DNA of 64,000 nucleotides, from the NCBI GenBank assembly GCA_944381555.1, contig CALWLL010000056.1, positions 167,893 through 231,892 on the forward strand. The letters are read 5' to 3'. The notes beneath the pieces are model-generated. The model saw nothing but the letters and a program-made list of their open reading frames with translations, ran no database searches and was not told the origin of the DNA. The translations under genes and the position numbers were made by a program. This document shows positions 56,047-64,000 of this stretch, piece after piece; positions within the stretch are counted from its first letter, which is position 1; each line of letters opens with the position of its first letter. This DNA is from an uncultured Agathobacter sp. (GTDB lineage Bacteria; Bacillota; Clostridia; Lachnospirales; Lachnospiraceae).

Positions 56047-58509
56047 TTATCCCAGAATCTCAAATGTTAATTCAACCGTATCAAACTGCGGATTGGTAAG
56101 GCGTACGGTGGCTGTGCCTGCCTGTCCGGTAGTCTTTACATACAAGCCGCCCATTCCGCCTTTTAATGAAATCAGCTTTGGTCCAATCAATGCCAGCGGC
56201 CCCGTCGTTTCGATTTTGACCGCCTCCTGAAAATACGGCGCCTGATTCCCGTTATCATCTACTGCACAAAGGCGGATTTCCGCAACATCATAAGAATTTC
56301 TTTCCTGCAAGGTTGTATGCGACGCCTGTGCCTTAAGATAGATTTTTTTCATCGGCTTTTTGACAACTGTTTTGACAACTTTACCATCTCTTACCGCTTC
56401 AAATCGGTACTCGGTCGCTGTCTCGCCCCAGTTTCCAATATATCTGGTATACAAATTTACCAATTCCTCCGGCTTCATATGATACCGGAATATTGCGCAC
56501 AAGGCCTTCCAGATAATATGCAGCGGAAATGTCTGATATCCATGAATCGCAACATAATTTAAGGCCTCTGCAATCATTTTGGCTTGTTTTGGCGCAAACC
56601 CCTCTTTTGATACAAGCATATCTCCTATAAAATCATCTATTAAAATCGGACCGTGCAATATACCCCTAAACGCAGAATTTTTACTGGTATACTCCTTAAT
56701 AAAACAGTCATTTTTATACATCCTGACGCTGTCTGCATTAGAAAAGATATATATGCGTCCAAGGTTTGTAGCAGGATGCTCTCCAATATCCATAGAAGAA
56801 CTTACTTCAAGAACCACTTCCTCTTCCTGCTGACAGGCATATACCTTTGCAGCTAGCTTTGGATTACGGAACATATCCATAACTCCGTGATAACAGATTC
56901 TGTCACCGCTGCCAAAATCCTTATGTGTATTGTAGTCAAACATACACCAGCCAAAGCATCCCGCAATATCCGCTTCTTTTCCAACCGCATCTAAAACCCT
57001 TGCATGACGTATTGCCTGCTCAAGCCGGTGTTCTTCCCAATCAAATGCTTTTGCCGGATACATATGTCCGTTGTATTCGGTAATCAGATACCCTTTCGAC
57101 ATATCCGAGGTAACATTCCTCTTTGGTTCACAGCCCGGCTTTATACCATCATGCACAAATTCATTGTATGTATAGACATCCTCTAACAGATGGCTTTTTT
57201 TGAAGTTCCGCACCCCTCCGGTTGGCCGCGTATCGTCCAATTCATGTGCAATACGGTTTGTTTCTGCATAAAAGGCATCATCATCCTGCGATTCATTGAT
57301 TCGTATTCCCCATATCATAATAGACGGATGATTTCTAAACTGGCGGATCATATCTTTTACATTCTGACACGCCTGCATTTTCCATTCTCCATCTCCAATA
57401 TACTGCCAACCCGGAAATTCCATAAATACCAGAAGGCCAAGTTCATCACATCTGTCAATAAAATAATGGGACTGCGGGTAATGAGAGGTTCTGACCGCAT
57501 TACAGCCCAATTCCTTTTTAAGAATATCTGCATCAAATTTCTGCATACGCTCCGGCATTGCATATCCGACATATGGATAGCTTTGGTGACGGTTTAAACC
57601 GCGAATTTTAAATTTTTTATAATTGAGATAGAAACCGTCTGCGCGAAATTGCATATGCCGGAATCCAAAACGTGTCGTTACCGTATCATAAATGCTTTCC
57701 CCGCCTATGAGTTCCAGCTTTAATTCGTACAGATACGGAGCCGCCGCTTCCCATCTGTGAATATTGTTTACGTCGCGTTTTACCGTAAATGAAAGATTTT
57801 CCTGTACTATCAGTTCTTTTTCAAACAGAACCGCTTCCTCATTCCAGCTATCCTGCTGGGCCAGGGGACATACATCTGTAAAACTACGGCATAAGTATCC
57901 TTTTATTTTCCAGATGACATCAGAATGCAGGCTCTTAAAAAGCATCGCGTCCGATAATGCAATCTCACAATGAAGACTTCCTTCCTTCTCTTTGCCTTCT
58001 GCAATTTCCGTTTTTACAAATACATCTTTGATATACTCCGGCTCCTTTATCTCAAGATACACATCACGGTACACTCCGCCATAGGTCATGTAATCAATTA
58101 CAAAACCAAATGGCGGTATGTTTATGCTTTCCCTGCTGTCCACCTTCATTACCAGAATATTGTCCTGTCCATAGCGCAGATACTTTGCAATATCTGCGCT
58201 AAAGCCCGTATAACCGCAGGAATGCCTGCAAACAGCCTGTCCATTTACATACACTACGGTTTCATGCGCTGCACCTTCGCAGGTAAAAAGCACGCTTTTT
58301 CCTTCCCATTCAGACGGTGCGTATAAGATGCGGCGGTATCCGCTTAACATCTGATATGCATTCTCATCAAAATAATGGAACGGCAGCTCCTTGCAGGTAT
58401 GCGGCAGACGCACATCTGTAAGCGCATCTGTTTCTGCCTGCGGCCGGCATAGTTCTTCCGTAAACTTCTCTGTGAACTTCCAGCCGTCATTTAAATATAT
58501 TCTTCCCAT
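56047..58509 (-). CDS. Glycoside hydrolase family 2 (beta-galactosidase-like)
   Basis: 820 residues. Sugar-binding domain, immunoglobulin-like domain, barrel, then about 250 C-terminal residues of extra beta domains. The acid-base Glu is in WGIRINES and the nucleophile in ITEYNGHMYPAK. GH2 includes beta-galactosidase, glucuronidase and mannosidase; the alpha-galactosidase partner makes galactosidase likeliest. The start at 58509 is chosen because GGGGG lies 5 bases upstream; an earlier ATG at 58557 runs through an upstream hairpin. Confidence 0.9.
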   Translation of the reverse strand: MGRIYLNDGWKFTEKFTEELCRPQAETDALTDVRLPHTCKELPFHYFDENAYQMLSGYRRILYAPSEWEGKSVLFTCEGAAHETVVYVNGQAVCRHSCGYTGFSADIAKYLRYGQDNILVMKVDSRESINIPPFGFVIDYMTYGGVYRDVYLEIKEPEYIKDVFVKTEIAEGKEKEGSLHCEIALSDAMLFKSLHSDVIWKIKGYLCRSFTDVCPLAQQDSWNEEAVLFEKELIVQENLSFTVKRDVNNIHRWEAAAPYLYELKLELIGGESIYDTVTTRFGFRHMQFRADGFYLNYKKFKIRGLNRHQSYPYVGYAMPERMQKFDADILKKELGCNAVRTSHYPQSHYFIDRCDELGLLVFMEFPGWQYIGDGEWKMQACQNVKDMIRQFRNHPSIMIWGIRINESQDDDAFYAETNRIAHELDDTRPTGGVRNFKKSHLLEDVYTYNEFVHDGIKPGCEPKRNVTSDMSKGYLITEYNGHMYPAKAFDWEEHRLEQAIRHARVLDAVGKEADIAGCFGWCMFDYNTHKDFGSGDRICYHGVMDMFRNPKLAAKVYACQQEEEVVLEVSSSMDIGEHPATNLGRIYIFSNADSVRMYKNDCFIKEYTSKNSAFRGILHGPILIDDFIGDMLVSKEGFAPKQAKMIAEALNYVAIHGYQTFPLHIIWKALCAIFRYHMKPEELVNLYTRYIGNWGETATEYRFEAVRDGKVVKTVVKKPMKKIYLKAQASHTTLQERNSYDVAEIRLCAVDDNGNQAPYFQEAVKIETTGPLALIGPKLISLKGGMGGLYVKTTGQAGTATVRLTNPQFDTVELTFEILG

Positions 58510-58541
58510 ATATCCCCCAAAAATAATCCGTTTTATCACAC

Positions 58542-58574
58542 AATAGGGCTGTCGCAAATGGCAACAGCCCTATT
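58542..58574. terminator. Hairpin between the hypothetical gene and the GH2 gene
   Basis: AATAGGGCTGT / ACAGCCCTATT, with extra GC pairing. There is no T-run on the minus strand, so it may be a weak terminator or an attenuator in the GH2 leader. Confidence 0.5.
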
Positions 58575-58577
58575 TCT

Positions 58578-59030
58578 TTAATCCTCAATTGTTAAGACAC
58601 GTTCACTTACATCCATTGATACGCTGTCAGGATTGGCTTTATACATATCCATAAGCTGCGTCCATAATGCATGAATCTGATAGGTAAGCATCTGTGACGC
58701 CTCAACAGAATATGGAAGCAATGTATGAATGTTAAAATAGCGTACTCCAAGCGGCGGCAGGAATACCAGATTGGTTGTTCTGGTTTTATCTCCCGCGCTA
58801 TGAATCATCTCGTATGTAATCATTAAAAACTCTCTGCCTTTATATTCGCAGTGGTATGACACATAACATTCATCTACCGTCCAAAGAATTCCGTCCTCTT
58901 CTACCTGCGGTTTTGTCTTTGGATCATTATATTCTGTTGTCTGGCAGGTAATATTCCAATGAATTTTCCCTGCCTTTGTATCCTTAGCCATTTCTGTAAG
59001 CTGCTTTAATAGTTCTTCCTGTTTCTTCAT
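58578..59030 (-). CDS. Hypothetical protein
   Basis: 150 residues, not recognised. An N-terminal helix (about 1-20) is followed by a mixed alpha-beta core with VDECYVSYHCEYKGREFLMITYEMIH and LGVRYFNIHTLLPYS. No signal peptide, membrane helix or catalytic motif is seen. It is the last gene of the uppP run; GGAG lies about 9 bases before the ATG. Confidence 0.75.
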   Translation of the reverse strand: MKKQEELLKQLTEMAKDTKAGKIHWNITCQTTEYNDPKTKPQVEEDGILWTVDECYVSYHCEYKGREFLMITYEMIHSAGDKTRTTNLVFLPPLGVRYFNIHTLLPYSVEASQMLTYQIHALWTQLMDMYKANPDSVSMDVSERVLTIED

Positions 59031-59049
59031 AGCGATAAGCTCCTTCTTA

Positions 59050-59529
59050 CTATTCTTCCGGTCCTAATTCCTGCATTTTCTGCACATAATAATCTACAGC
59101 CTCTTTCGACGAATCAAATATATGGATTTCCGGTTCTTCCCCGGTTCCTGTAATTCGCACCTTATTATAATTGATATAGGCAATCTCTATCTGTTTGCCT
59201 TCGATTTCATATTCACGCTGCATAACCGGACGCTCTGTTTTTTCGTTCTCCCGTATCAGCGTTTTCGATACAGACTCTTTCGATGCAGTCTTTTCTGATG
59301 CAGTCTTTTCTGATGCAGTCTTTTCTGATACAGTCTTTTCCGATGCAGTCTTTTCCGGTACCGGTTCTTCCGGCGCAGTTTCTATCGCTTCCTCCGATAT
59401 TTCCGCATCTTTCCCTATCGTATCCTCCGGCATCAAAGACACCATCTGCACCTCTCCCACAGGCTCATTATCTAAGGCTTTAAATAAATCAAACATATTT
59501 AATTGTCCCCTCAAATTTTTACCAGCCAT
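59050..59529 (-). CDS. Hypothetical protein with pentapeptide-repeat linker
   Basis: 159 residues, not recognised. A short N-terminal segment (about 1-50) is joined to a C-terminal alpha-beta segment (about 100-159) by a linker made of five to six ASEKT-type pentapeptides encoded by a 15-bp tandem repeat. The start at 59529 is chosen because GGAGAG lies 5 bases upstream; the earlier ATG at 59610 lacks a site. No membrane segment is seen. Confidence 0.7.
   Translation of the reverse strand: MAGKNLRGQLNMFDLFKALDNEPVGEVQMVSLMPEDTIGKDAEISEEAIETAPEEPVPEKTASEKTVSEKTASEKTASEKTASKESVSKTLIRENEKTERPVMQREYEIEGKQIEIAYINYNKVRITGTGEEPEIHIFDSSKEAVDYYVQKMQELGPEE
59276..59362. repeat. 15-bp in-frame tandem repeat
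   Basis: Plus strand units of GATGCAGTCTTTTCT with single-base variants, about five copies, encoding the ASEKT pentapeptides of the protein at 59050-59529. Confidence 0.9.
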
Positions 59530-59649
59530 ATGTTCTCTCCGTTGTGCAAAAAATACTAAAAACAATGCATAGGCAGACGCTTTCCTACCCATATACACAG
59601 TATAGCACATCTTGTATAAATCAGCTATGGTTTTCCATAGATATTGGTT

Positions 59650-60153
59650 TTAGAATTTTCTAAGTTCATCACTTCCATCATCAATCGTATTTTCAATTTT
59701 CATAATCTTGACAAAATAGGAATAATTGTCATTTACCTTAACCTCGCACCGGTCGCCGACCTTATGCCCATAGATGGCAGCGCCAAGCGGCGACTCCTTG
59801 CTTACCAGATTTTTTAAAGAATTACTCCTTACCGTAGTGACAATCCGAAACGTCTCTGTTTCATTATCTTCTTCAAAAAACAGCTCCACCGTATTATTGA
59901 TTCCTATCTCATCCTCCTCTGACTCCTCCGGAATCACCTTTGCGGTGCGGATCATTTTCTCCAGATAACGAATACGGCTTTCATTCTCATTTTTGAATTT
60001 CTTTGCTGCCTTGTACTCAAAATTCTCACTTAAATCTCCATGCGCACGCGCTTCTTTTACATCTTCTAAGGCTTCTTTACGAACAACCAGTTTGCGATAC
60101 TCAATTTCTTCCTGCATCTTTTGAATATCCTTTGCAGTTAATTCATCATACAT
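59650..60153 (-). CDS. greA: GreA/GreB-family transcription elongation factor
   Basis: 167 residues. An N-terminal coiled coil with the acidic tip (HGDLSENFEYKAAK) that enters the polymerase channel, and a C-terminal FKBP-like domain with ESPLGAAIYGHKVGD. It restarts backtracked RNA polymerase. The start at 60153 (MYDELTAKD) overlaps the Sfp gene by 16 bases. Slightly longer than many GreA proteins and possibly a second paralogue. Confidence 0.9.
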   Translation of the reverse strand: MYDELTAKDIQKMQEEIEYRKLVVRKEALEDVKEARAHGDLSENFEYKAAKKFKNENESRIRYLEKMIRTAKVIPEESEEDEIGINNTVELFFEEDNETETFRIVTTVRSNSLKNLVSKESPLGAAIYGHKVGDRCEVKVNDNYSYFVKIMKIENTIDDGSDELRKF

Positions 60154-60779
60154 AGCTCTAATTCCTCTTCGATTTTCTCTTCCACATAGATACTTATATA
60201 ATACGCTTCGTCTAACCAAAAGGACAGGTAGTTTTCTTCTGCTTCATCAATTTTAGAAAAATCCATTGCCAGCCCTTTTCCGGCGGCCTTACTAACCGCC
60301 TCTTTTCTTGTCCAGGCTTTCAAAAAAAACTCCTGCCTTTTATCCTCCGGCGCGTTTAAAAATGCATCATATTCTTTTTCTGTAAAAATGCGCCCTGCCA
60401 CTGTCATCAGACGCTTTTTTTGTCCGGCTGCAAACAATCTTCTATTTTTATTTTCAAGATCCACACCCGCCTGCCTGTCCGAAATCAGGCAGGCTGCACG
60501 ATTTCCCGAATGACTGATACTAAAATGTATCTTCGGATGCGACACCAATACCGGCTTTTTCTCCTGCGTAACGGAAAACTCCAATGCATCATAATCCATG
60601 CCTTCCTGTTCTATACCATAACGCAGCAGAACCCCTGCCAATAAGGAGCATCTTCTATCCTCTTCATTTTTACAGCGGAGAACCTTGGCTCTCCGCTGCT
60701 CATTTACCTTGCTTAGAAATCTGTCATATACCTGTGGGTCTGAAATCAGTCCGGTATCTGCAACATATAGCTTCAACAT
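60138..60779 (-). CDS. 4'-phosphopantetheinyl transferase, Sfp type
   Basis: 213 residues with the start at 60779 (MLKLYVADTG). The magnesium-binding GVDLE and the WTRKEAVSKAAGKGL signature are intact. Sfp-type enzymes activate carrier proteins of polyketide, peptide or fatty-acid synthases; no such synthase is in the window, so the carrier is elsewhere. Confidence 0.92.
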   Translation of the reverse strand: MLKLYVADTGLISDPQVYDRFLSKVNEQRRAKVLRCKNEEDRRCSLLAGVLLRYGIEQEGMDYDALEFSVTQEKKPVLVSHPKIHFSISHSGNRAACLISDRQAGVDLENKNRRLFAAGQKKRLMTVAGRIFTEKEYDAFLNAPEDKRQEFFLKAWTRKEAVSKAAGKGLAMDFSKIDEAEENYLSFWLDEAYYISIYVEEKIEEELELCMMN

Positions 60780-60790
60780 ATACTTTCTCT

Positions 60791-61696
60791 CTAAATAATT
60801 CCAACAACTCCACACAACAATACCAATGCGCCAAGTACAATACGATACCAGCCAAATACCTTAAAATCATGCTTTCGAATATAGGACAGCAAGAATTTAA
60901 TCACAATGATGGATACCAGAAATGCACTGGCCATGCCTGCCAGAAGAATCATCCATTCCTCTTGCGATAAGGAAAAGCCAAAATCCAGAATTTCTAATAA
61001 ACTAGCTCCAAGCATAACCGGAATTGCAAGAATAAAGGTAAATTCACTGGCTGCTTTTCTTGATACGCCAATCAATAATGCTCCAAGAATTGTAGCACCC
61101 GAGCGTGAAGTTCCCGGAAATGCGGCTGCAATCAACTGAAATATTCCAATCAGAATTGCCATTTTCCATGTAATGTCCGTTAATTCTTCTACTTTTGGAG
61201 TTTTACCCGCATTACGGCTTTCAATGATAATAAAGGCAATGCCAAATACGATAAGCGCAACGGATACCCCAACTGCATTATAGAAATACTTGTCACAGGT
61301 TTCGTCCAGTCCCAGCAATACAAATACGATAGCCGGAAAACATGCTGCTACAATTTTTAACCAGTTAATGATAATCGGCATTTTTACCGCAATCGGTCCG
61401 ACGATCCAATGTTTCTGCTTCCAAAATCCCTGTTCTCCATTGTCAGAAAAAAAGTCATGCACGTTTTTAGACAGTCCAAATGGCCATATCCTGTTCCAAA
61501 ACAGCACCACTACCGCCAAAATCGCGCCTAACTGAATCACAACGAGAAACATATCCCAGAATCCTTTGCTTACATCCAGTTTTACGAACTCATTCAGCAA
61601 AATCATATGACCTGTACTACTGATTGGAAGCCATTCTGTAATGCCTTCTACAATACCAAATAAAATTGCTTTTAAAATCTCAAAAATATTTTCCAT
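60791..61696 (-). CDS. uppP: Undecaprenyl-diphosphate phosphatase
   Basis: 301 residues, about eight membrane helices. The active-site loops EGITEWLPISSTGH and PGTSRSGATI are intact. It recycles the lipid carrier for peptidoglycan and confers bacitracin tolerance. The start at 61696 is chosen (GGAGG four bases upstream); two ATGs further upstream fit worse. First gene of the run ending at 58578. Confidence 0.97.
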   Translation of the reverse strand: MENIFEILKAILFGIVEGITEWLPISSTGHMILLNEFVKLDVSKGFWDMFLVVIQLGAILAVVVLFWNRIWPFGLSKNVHDFFSDNGEQGFWKQKHWIVGPIAVKMPIIINWLKIVAACFPAIVFVLLGLDETCDKYFYNAVGVSVALIVFGIAFIIIESRNAGKTPKVEELTDITWKMAILIGIFQLIAAAFPGTSRSGATILGALLIGVSRKAASEFTFILAIPVMLGASLLEILDFGFSLSQEEWMILLAGMASAFLVSIIVIKFLLSYIRKHDFKVFGWYRIVLGALVLLCGVVGII

Positions 61697-61726
61697 TTCT
61701 CCTCCCATTAAGAGCATATTTAGTAT

Positions 61727-61755
61727 ATTATAGGAAATTTTCTTTTTCTTTGCAA
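61727..61755 (-). promoter_or_regulatory. Promoter of the uppP operon
   Basis: Minus strand TTGCAA (61750-61755), 17-base spacer, TATAAT (61727-61732). Confidence 0.75.
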
Positions 61756-61801
61756 CTAAAAGAACTCCTGCATTTTTGGATTTTTATTGTGTCAAAAGCA
61801 T

Positions 61802-61837
61802 AAAAGGCTGTAAGCCATTTCAAGCTTACAACCTTTC
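61802..61837 (-). terminator. Intrinsic terminator of the GH43 gene
   Basis: Minus strand stem AGGTTGTAAGC / GCTTACAGCCT with an 8-base loop, followed by TTTTATG. Confidence 0.75.
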
Positions 61838-61854
61838 CATTAATCAATCATTGT

Positions 61855-63873
61855 TTATTCCACCGGAGGCATATAACCCCAGACATTAATCTCATCATCG
61901 CCTAAAACAGTAAATGTCATAACTACATTTTGGCTGTTTTCCATTCTCTGTTTTACAAATACACCATTGTACTCAACCTCATCAATTGTCATGGTCACAT
62001 ACGGTGCGCCAAGTTTTTCAGAGAATTTCCACGTTCCCTCTAAATCCCCGTTTATTGTTCCATCTTCTTTTAATGAAACATCAACTGTCGTGTTGCACTT
62101 CTTATTTGCATAATTGATTTTCAGTTTATGCACAATCACTTTATAATCGCCTGCAACATCCTCTTTGTCAACATGGCAGAGGCCTTCACCGGTATATTCA
62201 AACGGAGCCGTTACCAGCCAGCCGTCTTCATTTACAAACTGCTGATGTACTCTTACGGAATGTACCTCTCCCTGATTTGTAAATCTGGTATGATACACTA
62301 CAAAAATTCCATTTTCGCCAGAGTATACAGAATTGTGTCCCTGTGCAATCTGTCCTGCTTTTACATAATCCCACTGGTAATTGCCCATTACGCGGACACC
62401 AATGTCACTATTGATATTATTATTGCCTGATTTTGCAATGGCAGAATCACCGGTTAAGTCTGTATACGGTCCGTCCGGATTCTCTGAACGGAATACCCGC
62501 ATATTGTAACCGCCATTTGAAGTTAATCCGCCATAAGAAAGGTACAGATAATAGTATCCGTCAATATACTCAATATATGCACCCTCGCCGGATACAACCA
62601 ATCCGCCCGCAATCTTAATACCCTGATATTCATCTGATTCATTTTCAATGGTTTCATATGTATGGGATGCTAACCGCATTCCGGTTGCGGGATCCAGTTC
62701 CAGCATATAGATTCCTCCAAACCAGGAACCGTATGCCATCCAAAGACGTCCCTCTTCATCATAAAATACGCATGGGTCAATTGCATTCAGGCCATAGGAA
62801 TGACTGCCGCCTCTTGTCTCGTTATAACGCTCCGGGAAGTCATCTCCTGTATACACATCATAAAAATCGGTTTCCAAAGCCTGTTCCCTATTCTGGAAGC
62901 CGGAATATACAACAGGTCCGACATACGTCCAGTCTCCATCTAAGGAATCTGCCGTAAGAAGAACGATAGACGAGTACCAGTTATCACCATTGATACTCAT
63001 ATACATGGTCCATTTTCCTAATTCTTCATTGTAAATGACATCCGGCGCCCACATATTGCCCGATACATCATACGTCTTACTTCCTTTTTGTGACCATTTG
63101 ATTGGTTCTGCAAAAAGCGTACGGTAATCGGTGTTGATATTGTTCTTAAATACCGTCCAGCTAATCAAATCCTCTGATTTTGCCCATGCCATGTGAGAAC
63201 CGAAGATATAATACATACCGGACTGCGGATCATACACTACGCTTGGGTCATGAACGGTAGGATGACTGACTCTGCTCAGATAATACTGGTTATATGTAAT
63301 CGTTGCGCTGACCTTAGCTTCTTTACCATTTAATGTGATTGCCGCTTCTGCATTCAGCCTTTCGCCCGCATTCGTAATATTTGCCGGAATCATGGTAATT
63401 ATTATGGCTAACGCCAGACACAAAGCCGCAGATGCTTTCTTTCCTTTTTTTCTGGCAAAAATTATAATAAGCACCACAATCACAGTAATTATAATAACTG
63501 CTGCCAATACTGCAAGCAAAACAGGCGTCACAGCTTTCGCCTGCGTTCCTGTTACTTCAAACGTCTTGCTCTCACCCGCCGCAAGCGTATCTAATACCAG
63601 CACTTCATCTTCTGCATCTGCAAAAGACAAGCCTTCCGGCCAGTTTACGCGGACATTTACATCTGACACCTCTGTTTCCGTATTGTTCGTAACAGTAACC
63701 GTTACCACCACTTTCTCGCCGGAACCGTAAGATTCTTTGTCCGTTGTAAGATCAACGGTCACATCCGTAACCGCAGCTGTTCCTTCTGTGTCAGCAAAAA
63801 AAGCCGTAGCTGTACCAACTGTCATAAGCAGCGCCATAACCACAGAACATAATACTTTAAAACCCTTTCGCAT
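61855..63873 (-). CDS. Membrane-anchored GH43 arabinanase-like enzyme
   Basis: About 672 residues. Signal peptide (1-28, ending TATAFF), an extracellular beta domain resembling a CARDB/DUF11-type module (about 33-110), then two adjacent membrane helices (about 118-140 and 150-167) joined by a basic loop ARKKGKKA, then the GH43 five-bladed propeller (about 200-560) and a lipocalin-like C-terminal domain. GH43 catalytic acids: Asp in HDPSVVYD, Asp in IDPCVFYD and Glu in GEGAYIEYI. The ATG at 63873 fits AAGGA better than the one at 63876. Likely cleaves arabinan at the cell surface. Confidence 0.85.
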   Translation of the reverse strand: MRKGFKVLCSVVMALLMTVGTATAFFADTEGTAAVTDVTVDLTTDKESYGSGEKVVVTVTVTNNTETEVSDVNVRVNWPEGLSFADAEDEVLVLDTLAAGESKTFEVTGTQAKAVTPVLLAVLAAVIIITVIVVLIIIFARKKGKKASAALCLALAIIITMIPANITNAGERLNAEAAITLNGKEAKVSATITYNQYYLSRVSHPTVHDPSVVYDPQSGMYYIFGSHMAWAKSEDLISWTVFKNNINTDYRTLFAEPIKWSQKGSKTYDVSGNMWAPDVIYNEELGKWTMYMSINGDNWYSSIVLLTADSLDGDWTYVGPVVYSGFQNREQALETDFYDVYTGDDFPERYNETRGGSHSYGLNAIDPCVFYDEEGRLWMAYGSWFGGIYMLELDPATGMRLASHTYETIENESDEYQGIKIAGGLVVSGEGAYIEYIDGYYYLYLSYGGLTSNGGYNMRVFRSENPDGPYTDLTGDSAIAKSGNNNINSDIGVRVMGNYQWDYVKAGQIAQGHNSVYSGENGIFVVYHTRFTNQGEVHSVRVHQQFVNEDGWLVTAPFEYTGEGLCHVDKEDVAGDYKVIVHKLKINYANKKCNTTVDVSLKEDGTINGDLEGTWKFSEKLGAPYVTMTIDEVEYNGVFVKQRMENSQNVVMTFTVLGDDEINVWGYMPPVE

Positions 63874-63884
63874 CATTTCCTTGT

Positions 63885-63910
63885 ATGATTATTTAGAAGC
63901 TAATAATCAT
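63885..63910. repeat. 26-bp inverted repeat in the GH43 leader
   Basis: ATGATTATT-TAGAAGCT-AATAATCAT with perfect 9-base arms, a few bases upstream of the ribosome-binding site. It could be an operator or a leader hairpin. The remaining 90 bases to the window edge show no gene. Confidence 0.55.
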
Positions 63911-64000
63911 ATATTTCCTTTCTTTTAATATCGTGGTTCAATACATTCAGATACTGTGGACTTTTGATTTATTTCCTGTAGCTCTGACTACTCGAAGGAG

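Noticed and set aside
59195-59572. Plus-strand repetitive frame rich in Ser, Asp and Val
   Set aside because: It is antisense to the pentapeptide-repeat gene, and the repetition is inherited from it.
61721-61750. Possible degenerate copy of the 60-bp palindromic repeat (ATATTATAGGAAA)
   Set aside because: The match covers only part of one arm and is explained by the uppP -10 region.

Overview
The window reads as a contiguous piece of a low-GC, spore-forming Clostridia chromosome, most likely Lachnospiraceae. The evidence is the sporulation genes (a Spo0E-like peptide and SpoIVA), a threonine T-box, a CIRCE element, Firmicutes gene order (mraZ-rsmH-ftsL-PBP; DUF512-der-plsY-gpsA; rplS-lepB-rbgA-rnhB-ylqG-ylqH-yraN) and a carbohydrate-degrading gene set. 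All but one of about 57 genes lie on the minus strand, so the window is one strongly biased replichore segment. I saw no tRNA, rRNA, CRISPR array, phage or insertion sequence.

Layout by coordinate. 1-3600: division cluster with a promoter and a four-box MraZ operator. 3672-5266: Spo0E-like peptide, lgt and a twin-DUF1540 protein. 5453-7957: thrS under T-box control, flanked by two copies of a 60-bp palindromic repeat. 8009-12583: SEC-C protein, small membrane protein and a GldA/GldFG-type ABC system. 12712-15263: groES-groEL with mgsA one base after groEL, under CIRCE control. 15329-21313: two HAD phosphatases, a CPBP protease and a complete folC-folE-folP-folBK run. 21359-25559: a type IIA topoisomerase pair. 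25598-28445: CdaR/PucR-type regulator, orphan MsmK-type ATPase, dUTPase. 28498-32889: gpsA-plsY-der-DUF512. 33027-36163: YtrA-type GntR/ABC operon. 36461-43678: M42 peptidase, PgeF-like protein, yraN, an FlhB-tail protein, a FliK-like protein, rnhB, rbgA, a LepB homologue and rplS. 43815-47775: spoIVA, a lipid kinase and malQ. 47940-49199: the only plus-strand gene, a CLC transporter. 49233-58509: pullulanase, then an operon of GH2, GH36, thymidine kinase, SDR and asparaginase. 58578-61696: uppP, Sfp-type transferase, greA and two unrecognised genes. 61855-63873: a membrane-anchored GH43 protein.

Most of the window is housekeeping. The points most worth following are: a LepB homologue (42596-43177) in which both the catalytic serine and lysine positions appear substituted (Ala55, Arg99); an adjacent pair of flagellum-independent FliK-like and FlhB-tail-like proteins (38793-40910); a GH43 enzyme with an internal two-helix hairpin that looks like a fusion of two exported proteins; a divergent CLC transporter; and a palindromic repeat sitting directly behind two intrinsic terminators around thrS. 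Gene starts were adjusted where a ribosome-binding site or promoter made a shorter start clearly better.
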